Shown here: one piece after another, positions 51,441 to 64,000 of the stretch
How the letters are laid out: each line of letters opens with the position of its first letter
Numbering within the stretch: position 1 is the stretch's first letter
Origin: Otis tarda
Lineage: Eukaryota; Chordata; Aves; Otidiformes; Otididae
Assembly: GCA_026413225.1 (NCBI GenBank)
Contig: CM048591.1
Coordinates: 78,514,509-78,578,508 of the forward strand
Direction: 5' to 3'
DNA: 64,000 nt
Notes under the pieces: generated by a model
Seen by the model: only the letters and a program-made list of their open reading frames with translations
What the model was told of the DNA's origin: nothing
Databases searched by the model: none
Program-made: the position numbers and the translations under genes

Positions 51441-54289
51441 ATCTTCAACAGATTCTAACTCCAGAGAGTCCTTTTTAATTAGCTCATGCTGTACAAAATG
51501 AAGGTTTTGCATCTCAAGACCTACATTCAATCTCAACATTATCTTCCAAAAAGGCAGTTGAGGTAGCAGTTAGGTAAAAGTATGAGTATGCCCAACCTTG
51601 TAGAGCATCAGGCTTGTAGAAGTGGAAGTGGACAAGAATAGCATTCGCATACACAGAAAAGAGCTGAAAAAGCAGTTCTCAAATAGATAAATCTTCAGCT
51701 TACTTATGTAACCAAAGTTCACTGAGTCTACAACAACAAACTCAGTAAAAAGTATGAATAGATATACATGAGAAAACAGAGAGATTTGACCCAGATGTTC
51801 ATAATTAAAAGAACAAAGAATCAGGATCTTGCTAGCAGGAATTCTCTGGGCTCAAAATTTAAAGGACTTCACAGGTCAAAACACCCAAATAATAGCTTAC
51901 TCAGAATTTCTGCTGTAAAGTGCACAGAACAAAAAGTTCAAAACATCAGCTGTGAAAAAAAAAATCATTTTGAAAGAAACAAATAAACAAAAAAAAATCA
52001 GAAAGCTGAGCTACCCAAGGTTAATTGATTTCTGTTAGAATTTCTAATTTAGACATGTATTATGAAAAAACTGAAAAGGAAAATCCTGCATACCTGCGAG
52101 AATGTGGATTCTTATGGGAGATACATAGGATATTTAAATAAACCTGATGGAATTTCTGACAAATACTAAGTTATTTCTTTAATAGTAAACCCTTGAAATG
52201 TATTCTAATATATGAAAATTTCTGATGTTTATAATTCTTTAAAAATATCTAATTTTTGGAAGTCCACATCAGTTTTACTAAAATGTGCATTTACATCTTT
52301 ATATTCGTCAACAGCTGATGTCAAAATTAATAAATAGTACAAAAGAGTGTATAAATAATCTTATTTTACTACAATATCCATTCTCCTGTAATTCAAAATA
52401 AAAAAAAAATTGCCTAGAAATGCAAAAAGAAGGAGGGAATGGAAAAGTAGAAAGAATGGAAACTGCAGTGAGAGATATCCAAATTACAGTCCAAAATAAG
52501 GTGGGAAGACATACTGCATAGGAATTTTTTAAAAACCTTTTAAAAACTGCAGTATTTCAGCATCACTATACTAACAGTAATCTAAACAAGGAGAAACTAC
52601 AAAAAAAAAGTAATAAAGTAAGGCAAACTACTTTGAAAGGATTAGGAAGCCCAAATTGCTTCAACTATGATGCCTAAGAAGACAAACTTTGATGGATTTG
52701 CGTTATCTGTGTGCAATCTCACATTGTCACAGCACTACAAAACCGGTTTAGCATCTCTCAGATATCGCTATTTATCCCTGACAACATAACTCACGTAGAC
52801 AAAAGAACTGTTCAGAAACCATTCAAAATATTTTAGAAACAATCCCAACTCAGTAACGACAAAGTTCAGCACAAGTAGCTCTGCTTGAGGTCTCCATGTG
52901 GCTAACCCAATAACCCTTCCCATCTCCCCAAAATTTTTGATCTCAGAGCAATAATGGATACAAAGATCAGTTGAAGTTCACTTTTATTTTTCCCAGTTGA
53001 AGTGATCTCGTCTTCTAATATGATTTTTTTTTCCTCCCTTAATGAAAACACAACTAGAAATTCCCCTCTGCGTTCAGCTAGTTTTAATCTGTACTAACTT
53101 TAATAATTTTCTATAATGCCGAGATTAGTGCAAAACACTTGTAGGAAGAGAAGCAGTAGACACCCCTCCCAATTTTGTCTCAGGTATACATATGAGTGCA
53201 TGTTCCATTAAAAAAGAAGACAATTTGCTCTTGTCTCTTAGAAAAGCCTACAAAGCCAGCTCTAAAAGATTTCTTCTGGATGTTATTCATTTTGCATAAG
53301 GAGAGTTCCAGATTACTGAGTAGGTTGAAACACCACCTCCTAGAACGCACAGATATTTTGGGTAAAAAAGGCAAATCTTGTCAAAAGGGTTAAGCTTCAG
53401 ATGGAAACATGAAGGTAGCACACATCTTGCAGCAATCTATGTAGAACCTCACCAAGACAAGCTCCATGACCAAAATCTCAGATTAATATTCCTTTCATAA
53501 GCAGATATGTTTTTCTGTCTCTTTGTATGTTTCCTTTAAAATTGGCTTAGTTGTTAATTAATTTGAAAGTTTCAAAACATTTTTTAGAAATAGCTAAATA
53601 AGCTGCTTGGCACACAAAGACAGTGTTCAAAAGATATCCAATACCAAGACTATCCATTTCCATAAATCATATGCAGCTTGGTGAGGCATCCATAACTGTT
53701 TAGTTAACATGACAACACAGGGTACTTTTTTCATGAGTTATAATGAATGAAAGAGGAGACTTCCTGAAGGGAAATCGGTACTGAGAATGGAAAATTTGAG
53801 CATGAGAAAAAAGTGTTTAAAATTTTCGAAGACATATATTTCTTGGCACTATAATCTGTAACTGAGCATTTTGGGGTGCTTTGCAGGATAGATACTTGCT
53901 TGAAAAATAAGGAATAAAACTATGAAAGAGTAGTTGTCCAGGGAAATTTTACACAAACAAATTCTGATGGTATGCAAAGCAACAAAAGAGGCGTAGCAGG
54001 CAGGAGAAACATTCCTAACAAACTGCTAAAGCAGGTTAATCATTTAAAAGGACTACGCAAATCTAAGGCGTCAAAAAGGTAGCCAGAATAAATAATGAAA
54101 TGGTGCCATTGAGCAAGGCTGTATAGCACAGGGAGCACTTCCACAAATGCCCTCACTAGGACACATCTGTTTTTACTCAAAGAGACCATCCTTTTATTTG
54201 GATTTTTTTTTCCTTCTAATTAAAGAAAGTAACACTTAACATGCCTTTACAGATTCATAACATTAAAGGAATACTCATTGAAAGTTACA
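51441..54289. other. Unique AT-rich noncoding DNA
   Basis: No gene or recognised repeat. Short A tracts with C4 or CAAAC patterns are scattered. The overlapping opposite-strand frames near 53180-53393 are chance frames. Confidence 0.5.
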
Positions 54290-54470
54290 TCAAGAGGCTC
54301 CAACCCACCACAAAATGTAGAACTACCATCGATTCTGGATGAGGTCAGCATGGCTTGATCCAACTGCATCATCAATACCTTCAAGGGTAGAGATGCAAAA
54401 AAACCTCCTGGGTAATCTGTTTCAGTGTTTTACTGTGCTCCCAGGGAATAAAAATTTCCACTCATCTGTT
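54290..54470 (-). mobile_element. Old, degraded CR1 LINE fragment
   Basis: Antisense CR1 3' region with many substitutions. Recognisable blocks are CCTTCAAGGGTAGAGATG (54380-54397), the degraded 'CCTCTCTGGGCAACCTG' equivalent (54404-54421) and TTTCAGTGTTTTACTG (54420-54435). Boundaries are approximate. Confidence 0.65.
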
Positions 54471-55593
54471 CTCTTCCACTTAGCCAATAGTAGAAGGTGA
54501 CTGTGCTGGTCAAGTATGATTTATATTTGGAAAAGATAAGGGACTTTATTACCATGAACATGGATTGTGAAAAGTCATGCTCCATCATCTTCAAAGGGTC
54601 TGAGGAGAGGCATATCACCTGCAGTTCCTCAGGTCAACCTTTTGCTTTCTTGAGCTGTGACTTTAGTCACTGTTTTCACTCATTTGTGGACATAAAGAAA
54701 TCCAAATAAATAAAAAGTAGGTTTCCGATCATCATTCCAGGGAAAGAATAAGAATACAAAATGAAGCAGCAGTATTTTTATTTCCCCAAATTGAGCACTG
54801 AACAGCTATATCAATTCCTTCCCCTTAAAACACTGAGGGAAAAGTTCCAAATTTTCCTCTGACATCTTTGTATTTCCCACTGGTGCTTTGTATCTTAGAA
54901 GTTAACATACCTTACATACCAGAACATCCTATATTTTACAGTTGCTATGGCAATTGCTAATTGGATATTGATTAGAAGAGTAAGTAGTGTTCTAAAAAAG
55001 CTATGCAATTAGCTGCACAAGCCTAAGGATATCTAGAATGGTATTAACATATGCACTTTCGCTTTGAAAAATTTCTGTATCATCATTGCTTTCAGGTTAT
55101 CAAACGCTTGCTGACTGAACCTAACCCATTTTCAAAGCTTTAGTACCTCAGAGCAGCCAAATCCTGATTTTCATACGCAGATCTGACACAAGCTGAACTA
55201 CAGGAGCATGGAGTTCAGCGTTAATAAATGGGTTGGTCTTTCTGTGAAGGTGGAAAGAAATGTCATTATGTGACTGTTAAACATATTTTGCCCAGGGACA
55301 CATTGGGCTCCAAATAAGAAAATTTTCAAAGGAGTCAAGAGAAGCTCAGACTTTCCTAAAATCAAGCCATTGGTGATTTTTAATTAGTAAAGTACCCGCA
55401 TCCTTGCCTTCCTAAAGTCAACAAAGACATCTCAATTTCTGCCCAGTTGATCAGAATTTGATCACAAGAGGGGCAACATGGAAGAAGAGAGAAGATTGAA
55501 TCATCATCAAAGTCTATACAAATTCTCATTATCTACTGAGAGAAAGGACCTTACACTAATTTTTGATTGTAAGGTGCAAAAAGGACTTCCCGA

Positions 55594-56092
55594 GATAAGA
55601 AGGATGTGGACCTGTTGGAGCGAGTCCAGAGGAGGCCACGCAGATGCTGAGAGGGCTGGAGCAGCTCTCCTGCGAGGCCAGGCTGAGAGAGCTGGGACTG
55701 TTGAGCCTGGAGAAGAGGAGGCCCTGGGGAGACCTTAGAGCGGCCTTCCAGTGCCCAAAGGGGGCTGACAGGAAAGATGGGGAAAAACTCTTCAGTAGGG
55801 CCTGTTGTGACAGGACAAGAAATAATGATTTTAAAATAGAGGGAGGCAGATTCAGACTGGATACAAGGAAGAAATTTTTTACACTGAGAGTGGTGGAACA
55901 CCGGCCCAGGTTGCCGAGAGAGGTGGTGGATGCCCCATCCCTGGAAATGTTCAAGGCCAGGTTGGATGAGGCTCTAAGCAACCTGATGTGGTTGGAGATG
56001 TCCCTGCTCCTTGCAGGGGGGTTGGACTAGATGAGCTTGAAAGGTTCCTTCAATCCCAAACCATTCTGTGATTCCGTGATTCTATTCTATGA
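55594..56092 (+). mobile_element. CR1 LINE, 5'-truncated 3' end
   Basis: About 500 bp of CR1 3' end. It starts in the AAGGATGTGGACCTGTTGGA block (about 55599-55618) and runs through GAGCCTGGAGAAGAGGAGG (55703-55721). It continues past the GGTTGCCGAGAGAGGTGG motif (55909-55926) and the CCTTGCAGGGGGGTTGGAC motif (56011-56029). It ends in degenerate ATTCTGTG/ATTCTATG repeats (56063-56092). Opposite-strand frames (up to 141 codons) inside it are the usual CR1 artefacts and resemble those at 7293 and 58283. It is non-coding. Confidence 0.97.
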
Positions 56093-58180
56093 CTTAGATT
56101 GCAAGAATCATCTTTCAGGATTTAGAACAAAGTTCTAAATGACTAACCTTGGTACTCCAACTTGCTAAAACATGAAGCGCAGACACCAATAATTCATTGA
56201 AATCACAGTCCTACATAAATAAACAGTATTTTTCATTCCTGAATTGTGTGTTTTTTACAAGGATAAAAACATTTATATGAAGAGTCACACTACATTACTT
56301 GAGAAATTACTGTTTTAAATGCATATGCAAGGAGGTATCTGACATAATTATGATTTTGGTGCTAGATACTGACTAGATCTGAGTGGTTTTACAGTTTGAA
56401 AGACTTAATTTAGCATTGCTTAGTTTATTAATTGATTGTGATAGTTGAATTTGCTTAACATTTTGAATTATTTAGTAAATCAGTTTCCAGTTTCAAGTTT
56501 ATCTATTGGATTGTTATTTGTACTTCTATTTGGAGAGATACATTTGATTTTTTATAGGATTTCTAAGGACTCAACATCACAAACTGCAAAATCAAACACA
56601 CAGAATACATATTGTCATTTGAAAATGAGCATATATTTTAAAAATTAATATTTATTCAGACTTTCAAAAAAATGTATTTACAGTGTTACTTATTCAGATC
56701 TTTCCTAAACTGATTGGAAAGCTAGTGATCAGAAAAGAAATCCTAACAGATTTGAGGGGCTCGAGTAGCTTCATCTCCATTGTATTTTTTTATATGTAAG
56801 AATAAGTATTTGTGTATTTATTTGATAAATGACATAATATACTATACTTCCTAAACCCACTTTTTTGTTTTTAAAAGCAGAGATGCTATGTATAGAGAAA
56901 CATATGTCACTACCTTTTAAATTTCTCAGGAAATGTAAGTTGTTATTAAATCCAGTGTAATTTAAATCATGGTTTTTACACTGTAAAATAGAAAACAATT
57001 TTAGTAAATTACCTGTGATTTATGAGGCTGGAGATTTTTTCTCTACTAAAACAAAAAATTCCCCAAACAAAAGAAAACCAAAACCAAAATATACCCCACA
57101 AAAACACCAGTCAAAACTGTGCTTATCATGGTAGCATGACAACACTAGCTTTTTAATCTTCTGGAAGTTACTGACATAAATGGGTAAATAAAATGAAGCA
57201 CTATTCTTTCTAAAATTTTAAGTGAGTGATTCTTTAAAGAAGGATCTTCAAAATACAGTGCTCAAAGTTATCAATGTCTTCTCCTGAAAAAGGAGATTAT
57301 TGTAATCTTTCTTTATTTGATCAATATTTCTTCTTCTGTTTGCAGATGAAATCTTACTACCTGTTTTCACAAGTAAAAAAGTAGGAATTAAACTAATGCC
57401 ATTTAACTTGATGCAGATGATGGAGATACCTCCAAAAAGGTTACGTAGATGGAGCAGGAAATAAAACCACAAGTAGTATAAAGAGTAGGTCTTACTTTAG
57501 TCTGTATTAAATACTGATTCAATAAAGATCATCTGGAACTTCCTTGTCTGTAGTATTAAACCAAGGTATTCATTATACATACTGTATTTTAATGATTTAC
57601 AGATGGTATTTAGAAAAAAAAAAACTTTATTGAAAAAAATCTAACTTCAGTGTGGGAAAACATTATCTATCCTACTCCTCCAGAGTAAAAAAAATGCAAA
57701 GGCATTTTTTAAAGTTACTTTCAAGCCACTTTCCTTGCTTCATAAAATGCCACTGGCAAAAATAATGCTGCTTTTATAATGTAACTGTGGTGACATATTT
57801 GTAAAGCAGCATGTAAGCACTCATAAAAGGATAATGACTTCCTTAAGTGATAATAAAATAAGCTTTCATGTAGAGATACACTGAGGTGCTACCGTTCATG
57901 TGCAACAGCAGTAGCATTACCTATTTATGTCCTACCTTCTACAACAACTCAAGGTTTTACAGGGTGCGAATGGTTGGTATCTGTTTGGTGTAAGTTGGTT
58001 CTGGACATGAGTGCATCTGCACTACCATTTTACTTCAGTTCAAAAATGCAATTTGGAAGCAAATCTCAGCATCAGTTTCTCTAACCCTAGCAAATTTGCC
58101 CCAAGTTGTTGTGAGTGCTTTCAGAAGTGCAAGTACACCAGGCTTCTTCTGGATTAAATTAAACTGGAAGATGCACTCTT
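56093..58180. other. Unique DNA between two inverted CR1 copies
   Basis: About 2.1 kb of AT-rich DNA without a recognised gene. An A/C-rich tract lies at 57043-57110 and an A-run at 57617-57626. Confidence 0.55.
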
Positions 58181-58579
58181 AGAATCACAGAATCATAGAA
58201 TGGTTAGGGTTGGAAGGGACCTACAAAGGTCATCTAGTCCAACCCCGCTGCAAGGAGCAGGGACATCCCCAACTAGATCAGGTTGCTCAGAGCCTCATCC
58301 AGCCTGGCCTTGAACGTTTCCAGGGATGGGGCTTCCACCACCTTCCTGGGCAACCTGTTCTATAACTCGCATCGTAAAAATTTTTTTCCTAATTTCCAAT
58401 CTAAATCTACCCCCCACTATTTTAAAACCATTACTCCTTGTCCTATCACAACAGGCCCTACTAAACAGCCTCTCCCCATCTTTCTTGTAGACCCCCTTGA
58501 GGTACTGGAAGGCCGCTATCAGGTCTCCCCGGAGCCTCCTCTTCTCCAGGCTGAACAGCCCCAACTCTCTCAGCCTGTC
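58181..58579 (-). mobile_element. CR1 LINE, 5'-truncated 3' end (antisense)
   Basis: The left end carries the reverse complement of the terminal repeat (AGAATCACAGAATCATAGAA, 58181-58200), followed by GGTTGGAAGGGACC and the CATCTAGTCCAACCCC block (58231-58246). It continues through the GGCAACCTGTTC motif (58349-58360) and the CTTCTCCAGGCTGAACAGCC motif (58541-58560), and stops near CAGCCTGTC at 58579. It retains about 400 bp. The similarity to the copy at 55594 is high, in opposite orientation. Confidence 0.97.
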
Positions 58580-61500
58580 AAAGCCTGTTCAGATATTCTC
58601 TTGGAGAACATCTGAAGTGTTGTAGTCACATGGGACCACACTAGCAACTTGCAAGTAAACCTTCTAAAGCATATACACTTTGAAGGATGGTAGCACAAAG
58701 AGCTTAAATATTTAATCTGTTTTTGTTGCTAACTCATAGTTTCTTTATTATGTAATCTAAATAATGTCACTAATTCAGTCTGCTTGGTGATGAGAATACT
58801 TCGGTGAAGAGCATGGCACCAGCTGAGTTCCTGCACAAACCACTGAAGGATTTTCACCCCTCCAGCCAGAACTCAGCAAAGAAATCTCTGCTTTCTCATT
58901 GATTTCTTATGGGCTTGTAACTTCTCTTTTCATTAAAGTATAGGAAGGCGAATAATATTAATTAAGAGAGTGTCTAGAGCATACCTCTTCTCTAGATTAA
59001 TCCAGCTACATGCTTTCTTTGTAGATAGTCAACCCTTTCTAAAGACAGTCTGTAATCACCAAAAGTGAGATACTCATGGCCACAAGTGTGGGTTGGGTAT
59101 CTACTCAGCATAGATATCTCAGGTCAGGACTTCCAGTCCTTCAGGCTTAAAGCACATACATGTATGGTTGCACACAAAGGTAAAGCAAAATTAGTAGAAT
59201 TAGATAAAATAGACAAAATAAATCTGTAAGGAGATTAAATAGCAACAAGGGAACCAAAGCCTTTATCTTCATTGCCCTCTTTTGGAACAATGAAATTCAC
59301 AGAGCTCAGAGTGAAGTGCTCTCATTTGAGTGGATCTGGCTGTGGAATGACCTTTTTAGAGGAAATTAGTGTGGGAGGAAATTAACTTATTGATAAAGGC
59401 TTCCTACTTTGAGCTGATAACTTTTGCAAAGTAATATCTCTACAGTTCATTTTCAAATGTTCTAACCCCAGAGAAATGCCTTCTGCTCTCTCATAAGGGA
59501 GAACAGAGCCTCTAAGTACATTTCAAGTCAATACTCTTTACTCATACGGAAGTCGTAGCTAATAACTATAGGTGGTGATACAAAACTCAGAGTTTAAATG
59601 AGCATTAAATATACACCAAATGTAACTGATTTAAAGGTTTTCATGGAATATTTCTTTTGAAAGAGATATTTGATGAACAAAAGCTTTAAAGGAAATGTTT
59701 TTGTTCCAGTGGCACCTCATTTGGGAGGTTTCTAGGACCCACGTGGTATTTATGAGTAAAATGAGAGATGTTCACCTTACGATAGTCATCTGGCTGAGAA
59801 GAATCAACTGTTTAATAGTTTCGGAAACATTTTTCCCATCCTCTTTGTACATACATGGGCACACACATCTGTCTGTATGTTTGCACATGAGAGAGAGAGT
59901 GACTGAAAGAGTGAGAGAAAGAGATACCAGTTCTATATCACACATCAAGACAGAACTTATACCTTTTGAAAGGGAAAGGCAAACATGTTGGTATCCTCCC
60001 TTTACTTTCTTACCTCTTCCACACACCATTAAGTCAGTTAACTTCCACGAAGACTCAAGCCTGACTCCCCGCTTAGCCCAGTTAAGGCCAGATCTTGCAT
60101 CACACAAGTGTGTGCTAAATGCTAGATGATAAAATCCATCCCTCCCCCTTCCTCTGTCAATAAATAATTAATGACTGACATGAAATGCAACGTCCTGTGA
60201 AAAGAGGGTGAAACAGCACTGTATCAGGATGGTCAACAACTTTGCAGATGTGACATGCTTCAGGGGACTTCCAAGATGGAGGGTCAAAAACTCTGAACCA
60301 ATTAAATCACAAAGGAACTATGAAGTGAGTTGTTCATGTTCTACAGAATAAAAAAAACCAATGTGATCTAATTCCCACGCTGATGTCCATGAGTTCATTT
60401 AAACTTTTTGAGTCTTGGTACCTCTGTTCTGACAATGAGACTAACCACAGCCTAAACACTTTATTCAGCATCCTTTCTGCCTCAGCTCTCCAGACACAAG
60501 GTAGAAATAGGAAAATCCCGTCTATATAACAAGTCATTTATATAGAAGGCACAGGAGAGTGACTAAACGAGTTAACCACAAAAGAATGATCTGTAGGCAC
60601 ACTATGGTTTAACCCATCTGTTTGATAAGAAAGAAACCACCACAGCTAAGAAGGACAGGAACTAAAATGGGCAAAGGCAAAGAAAGAATGACTGTGCTAT
60701 CCTAAGTGATAAAGCCCTCACACAGTTGAAAACTTAAAAATCAAATAATTGGACATGTCTGCATGCTGGCATTCCTCAGAGAAGGCAGACAATGAATTTT
60801 CTTACTAATTTTAATATTCTACTTGTGCCATAAAATGTGAAATATAGAGTGAAATACAAAGTGCAGACACAGCACTGAGAATGAACATGAACAGAGAGAT
60901 AAATCTCCAGATACGTCAAGCTAACAATATAAAAAAAAATAACCATCAGGTTTAAAGATCTCTTTGTGTTCCTCCAATTCTAAAGGTCTCCAGTGTAAAT
61001 CCAAGACTTCAGGCTTCAAACTTTGTAGTATGAAATAATTGTGGAGATGATGGAAGAGGATGGAATTTCTTGTTCTTCCAACCTAGCTCTAGCCCATAAT
61101 GATAACATATTTCAAAGTAATCTTTGAATTTGTGTTGTGCAACACGTATCTGAATAATGTAGTGGTGTATGTTAATTTTTTTTTTTCCTGTAAAATTCAC
61201 CCTTCTAATCATAGATGGAATAGAACACATGAAAACACCTTCTCTCCAGGTAGAGGATGTGGTAGCATGAATATAACGAATTTTATACCCATTTGAGAAA
61301 AAAAACACTAAGGTTGCAGCTCTCACTACTCCATTGGTGACTGTGCAGCACTCTTGCGGCACAAAGCATCTACAGCTCTGGTTTAACCCATCAATTGAAC
61401 CTCCCGCTGCCATAAGATTTAACTAGTGAAATAATTTAACGAAGGGGCTTAGACTACAGCAAATGAAGTGAGAGTACACCTTTCTCTGACAGGCCTGGAG

Positions 61501-62614
61501 AGGAAGACACTGGGGAAAGGTCAGCTAAAGACAAAAACCACAAACAGATAAAATGTATGAAAAAGGCATTCAAGAGCAGTTTAATTTAAAATTACCAAAG
61601 TTTCTGGGTTTATCAGGTTTTCAGCTACGTAGAGCCAATTTGAAAAAAAAATAAATAAAGCTTTCACCCAGAGTTATATACTTTTCTGTTTGCCATCTGC
61701 AACCTATTACACTCTCTCTGTGTGGTCCTTACTGAGTAAATTTCATACATATATTTGTTAAAAACACCACATTACTTGATAAAAACCAAGCAAAATATAC
61801 ATGACTCTACCAAACATTGAGCAAGGTGGCTTAGAAGTTAGTATTTCACTCTGATTATTACCATAAAGCCATCTGACCAGAACCAGAATTTTCTAGAACT
61901 TTCATTCATGATAAAAACCTTTAGAGTGAATAGGTAAGGAGGGAGGAGATAGATAATTGATAACAGCCAAACCAGGACACTCATAAAATATTTAATTTAA
62001 ATGTTTTAAACCTAATTAATTTTTTTTTTTAATCTCTTTAAATGGTTTCAAATATCTTTAAATATGGAACACTCTGAATGGCTTAACACAAGGAAGTTTA
62101 TGGTAATACAACGTAACGATGACAAAATATTATTTTAAAGGTGAGAACATGGTGCTGAATGGGAATAATCGAGCTCAGAGACCTGGTTTTCTGAACATCA
62201 AGGCTACATGCATTTACAAGGCCTCTTCTGTACACAATCAATGAAGTGTCAAGCAGCGCATCAAATAACCATGAGAGGAGCTGAGGCTAAAAGACAGAAA
62301 CTGTTACAAGAACACAGCTTTAGCCTAAGAATAAAACATGCACTTTTAAGACTCTGAAAAGATATAGCTCAGTCTATCCATCTTTTTTTTTTTTCCTCCT
62401 TTCTCTAAAATTGAGCTGTATTTTATCCACACGCAATACATTGTATTAATTTTGCTAATTCCTAATCCTAGGAGAAAAAGTATTATAGCCTGTAACATTG
62501 AAAACGTGTCCCGGTTGTTAGATTTTCGTTCCATCAGATATGTTTTACATCTACATATGTAAAACACAAACCACAGTTATTGATAATGAATCCAATATAC
62601 ATTTTACCAGTAGG
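58580..62614. other. Unique AT-rich noncoding DNA
   Basis: A GA-rich simple stretch lies at 59888-59933. It underlies part of a 144-codon plus-strand frame (59695-60129) and an opposing 111-codon frame; neither has a recognisable domain. T tracts occur at 61177-61188 and 62383-62394. No mobile element family is recognised. Confidence 0.5.
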
Positions 62615-62641
62615 TAATAATAATAATAATAATAATAATAA
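62615..62641. repeat. (TAA)9 microsatellite
   Basis: Nine perfect TAA units. Likely polymorphic in length. Confidence 0.97.
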
Positions 62642-63600
62642 CGAGACACTCTTGTATTATCAAGTAAGAAATATCTATTGTGTAGCTGCCTTTTATTTTA
62701 AAGACTATTAAAGTCAAGCAGAAATTTAATGGCTTTAGGAAAACCTTCATTCCAGTCTGCAAACTGCTGTTTTGCAAATTAAACGTCTACATGTGTTATT
62801 ATGATGAACTGACTTTACTAAATCCTTTAAAATTATATTGAATTCCTCTTCTGGAGTTTATCTAATCTTTTACAGTGCCTGAAAGAAGCATGCAGTATAA
62901 AATGTGTGGCTGGGATTTACTTCACTAACCCACTTATGTTAAACATATCTTTTCTCATCAAATCCTATATGTTTTACATGCATCAAAAAATAATTACAGC
63001 AACATATTAATATCGCTAAGAGACTTGATATAGGCACTCTGAGGAATAACATTACAGCCATAACTCAGATCTTGTTATCTTTGGGAAAAAAATAGATATT
63101 GTTACAGCAGTAAAAGTATACAGTATGTGTCTAATCAAGAGATGAATTTTAAATAAATCCCTTAAGAGGTCTCAAACATAATGAATTTAATGAAAATTAA
63201 CACAGTGTGAAACAGAGCAGAAATGGAATCACGGACAGCATAAATCAGTGCTCAGACTGGAAGTTCTTAAAAGCTCATATTATAATTTTGAAAACAATTA
63301 TCTTAAGAGGTCTTAATAACGAGAAAGCAATAAAGCTATTATAGCCATCCTCTGGAGTGCTCCACTTCACCTTGTTATTAAACTGTTAAAACACAAATAA
63401 CGCTCTTCAGGCTATGTGACCCCCATATTTGTTAACATGAACTCTCGCTGTTCTCCGTAAAGCAAGGTCACCAAACAGGACCCAGTCTAGGAGCAAAAAG
63501 GTTAAGCAACTTAAACAAAGCGTTCCAATATAATTTCATCAAGGTAAGGATCAAACTCAATTATGAGAGATAACAGAAAATAGATTTTTTCCCCCTTTCG
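62642..63600. other. Candidate conserved noncoding block
   Basis: Unique AT-rich sequence with little simple repeat. It includes a TTTGCAAATTAAACG segment (62772-62786, a POU-like motif followed by ATTA). The 11-mer TTAAGAGGTCT occurs twice, at 63162 and 63303. A CpG-bearing stretch lies at 63400-63525. The texture suggests a regulatory region; conservation has not been tested. Confidence 0.3.
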
Positions 63601-63720
63601 TCATAATTCTGATTACTATTGACTGATTTTAATACACTGTCAGGTGGCTTATTATTATTAGTGACTCGTTACTCTGTGTACTTCCTGTTTAGGGAGTAGA
63701 TGAACAGGAGGACACTCTGG

Positions 63721-63758
63721 AACAAAAAAAAAAAAACCCCAAAAAAACCAAAACAAAG
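63721..63758. repeat. A-rich tract with CCCC block
   Basis: A13 followed by CCCC and a further A/C-rich stretch. One of many A-run plus C-run tracts in the window. Confidence 0.85.
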
Positions 63759-64000
63759 AGTGCAAAATATTTTACCCACCTGCCTGGAATTTTCACTTGC
63801 CATAAGCAAGTTTAAGGAGAGTTTATCGCTCTTCATAAAGGATTTTGAAAACGGCTTCTGTCTGCATTTGTTTTAAAGAGGTAGTGAAGATGAAAAAATT
63901 TCCACTTTTAAAGACTTTTCTGCCTTTTTTTTTTTTTTTTGTCAAAACTGTCCTTGCAAAAGATAGCACCAGTGTACTAGATTAAAAAAGTAATTAAAGT
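63759..64000. other. Window end, nothing identified
   Basis: Unique sequence with a poly-T run at 63927-63940. No gene or repeat family is recognised. Confidence 0.6.

Noticed and set aside
55556-55981. 141-codon opposite-strand frame with a product like those at 7293-7508 and 58283-58615
   Set aside because: The resemblance comes from shared CR1 3' DNA read in antisense; it is not a protein family.
59695-60129. 144-codon frame with an Arg/Glu-rich segment
   Set aside because: The Arg/Glu run is encoded by a GAGAGA simple repeat, and a 111-codon frame opposes it. No domain or exon signal.

Overview
This window looks like bird nuclear DNA, probably from the Neoaves. The evidence is several CR1 LINE 3' ends that terminate in the 8-base ATTCTATG repeat, and one solo LTR of the kind found in avian endogenous retroviruses. 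The background is AT-rich, with long A and T tracts and many short simple repeats. I found no protein-coding gene, no convincing exon, and no tRNA, rRNA, snRNA, CRISPR or bacterial feature. The stretch is best read as intergenic DNA or the inside of a very large intron. The sequence alone cannot say which, nor name the neighbouring gene.

Layout. 1-2.6 kb: unique sequence with an unusual density of surviving CpG (about 1.0-1.47 kb) and homeodomain-type AT motifs. 3.6 kb: a TA microsatellite running into a perfect 17-bp inverted repeat. 7.24-7.62 kb: CR1 (+). 7.6-20 kb: unique AT-rich DNA with a candidate conserved noncoding block near 13.1-13.6 kb. 20.3 kb: a small retroelement-like 3' end with a decayed hammerhead-ribozyme-like core. 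25.0-25.9 kb: a CpG-retaining block. 27.24-28.39 kb: a complete 1158-bp solo LTR with a perfect 5-bp target duplication, a CCAAT box, a TATA-like box, a polyadenylation signal and an internal degenerate minisatellite. 30.8-31.06 kb: old CR1 (-). 34.0-35.0 and 37.55-38.09 kb: candidate conserved noncoding blocks. 38.5-39.0 kb: a pyrimidine-rich tract. 43.8-43.9 kb: paired CACGTG E-boxes. 44.74 kb: a tiny CR1 tail. 45.2-45.55 kb: another candidate noncoding block. 50.6-51.4 kb: very old CR1 (+) that still shows the reverse-transcriptase FADD box. 54.3 kb: old CR1 (-). 55.6-56.1 kb (+) and 58.2-58.6 kb (-): two younger CR1 copies in inverted orientation. 62.6 kb: a (TAA)9 microsatellite, followed by a last candidate conserved block to about 63.6 kb.

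How it fits together. The mobile elements record several ages of insertion: heavily decayed CR1 copies, fresher CR1 3' ends, and one LTR that is structurally intact although its provirus has been lost by recombination. Between them lie long stretches of unannotatable unique DNA. Some of these carry features expected of developmental enhancers, but conservation cannot be judged without alignment to other genomes.
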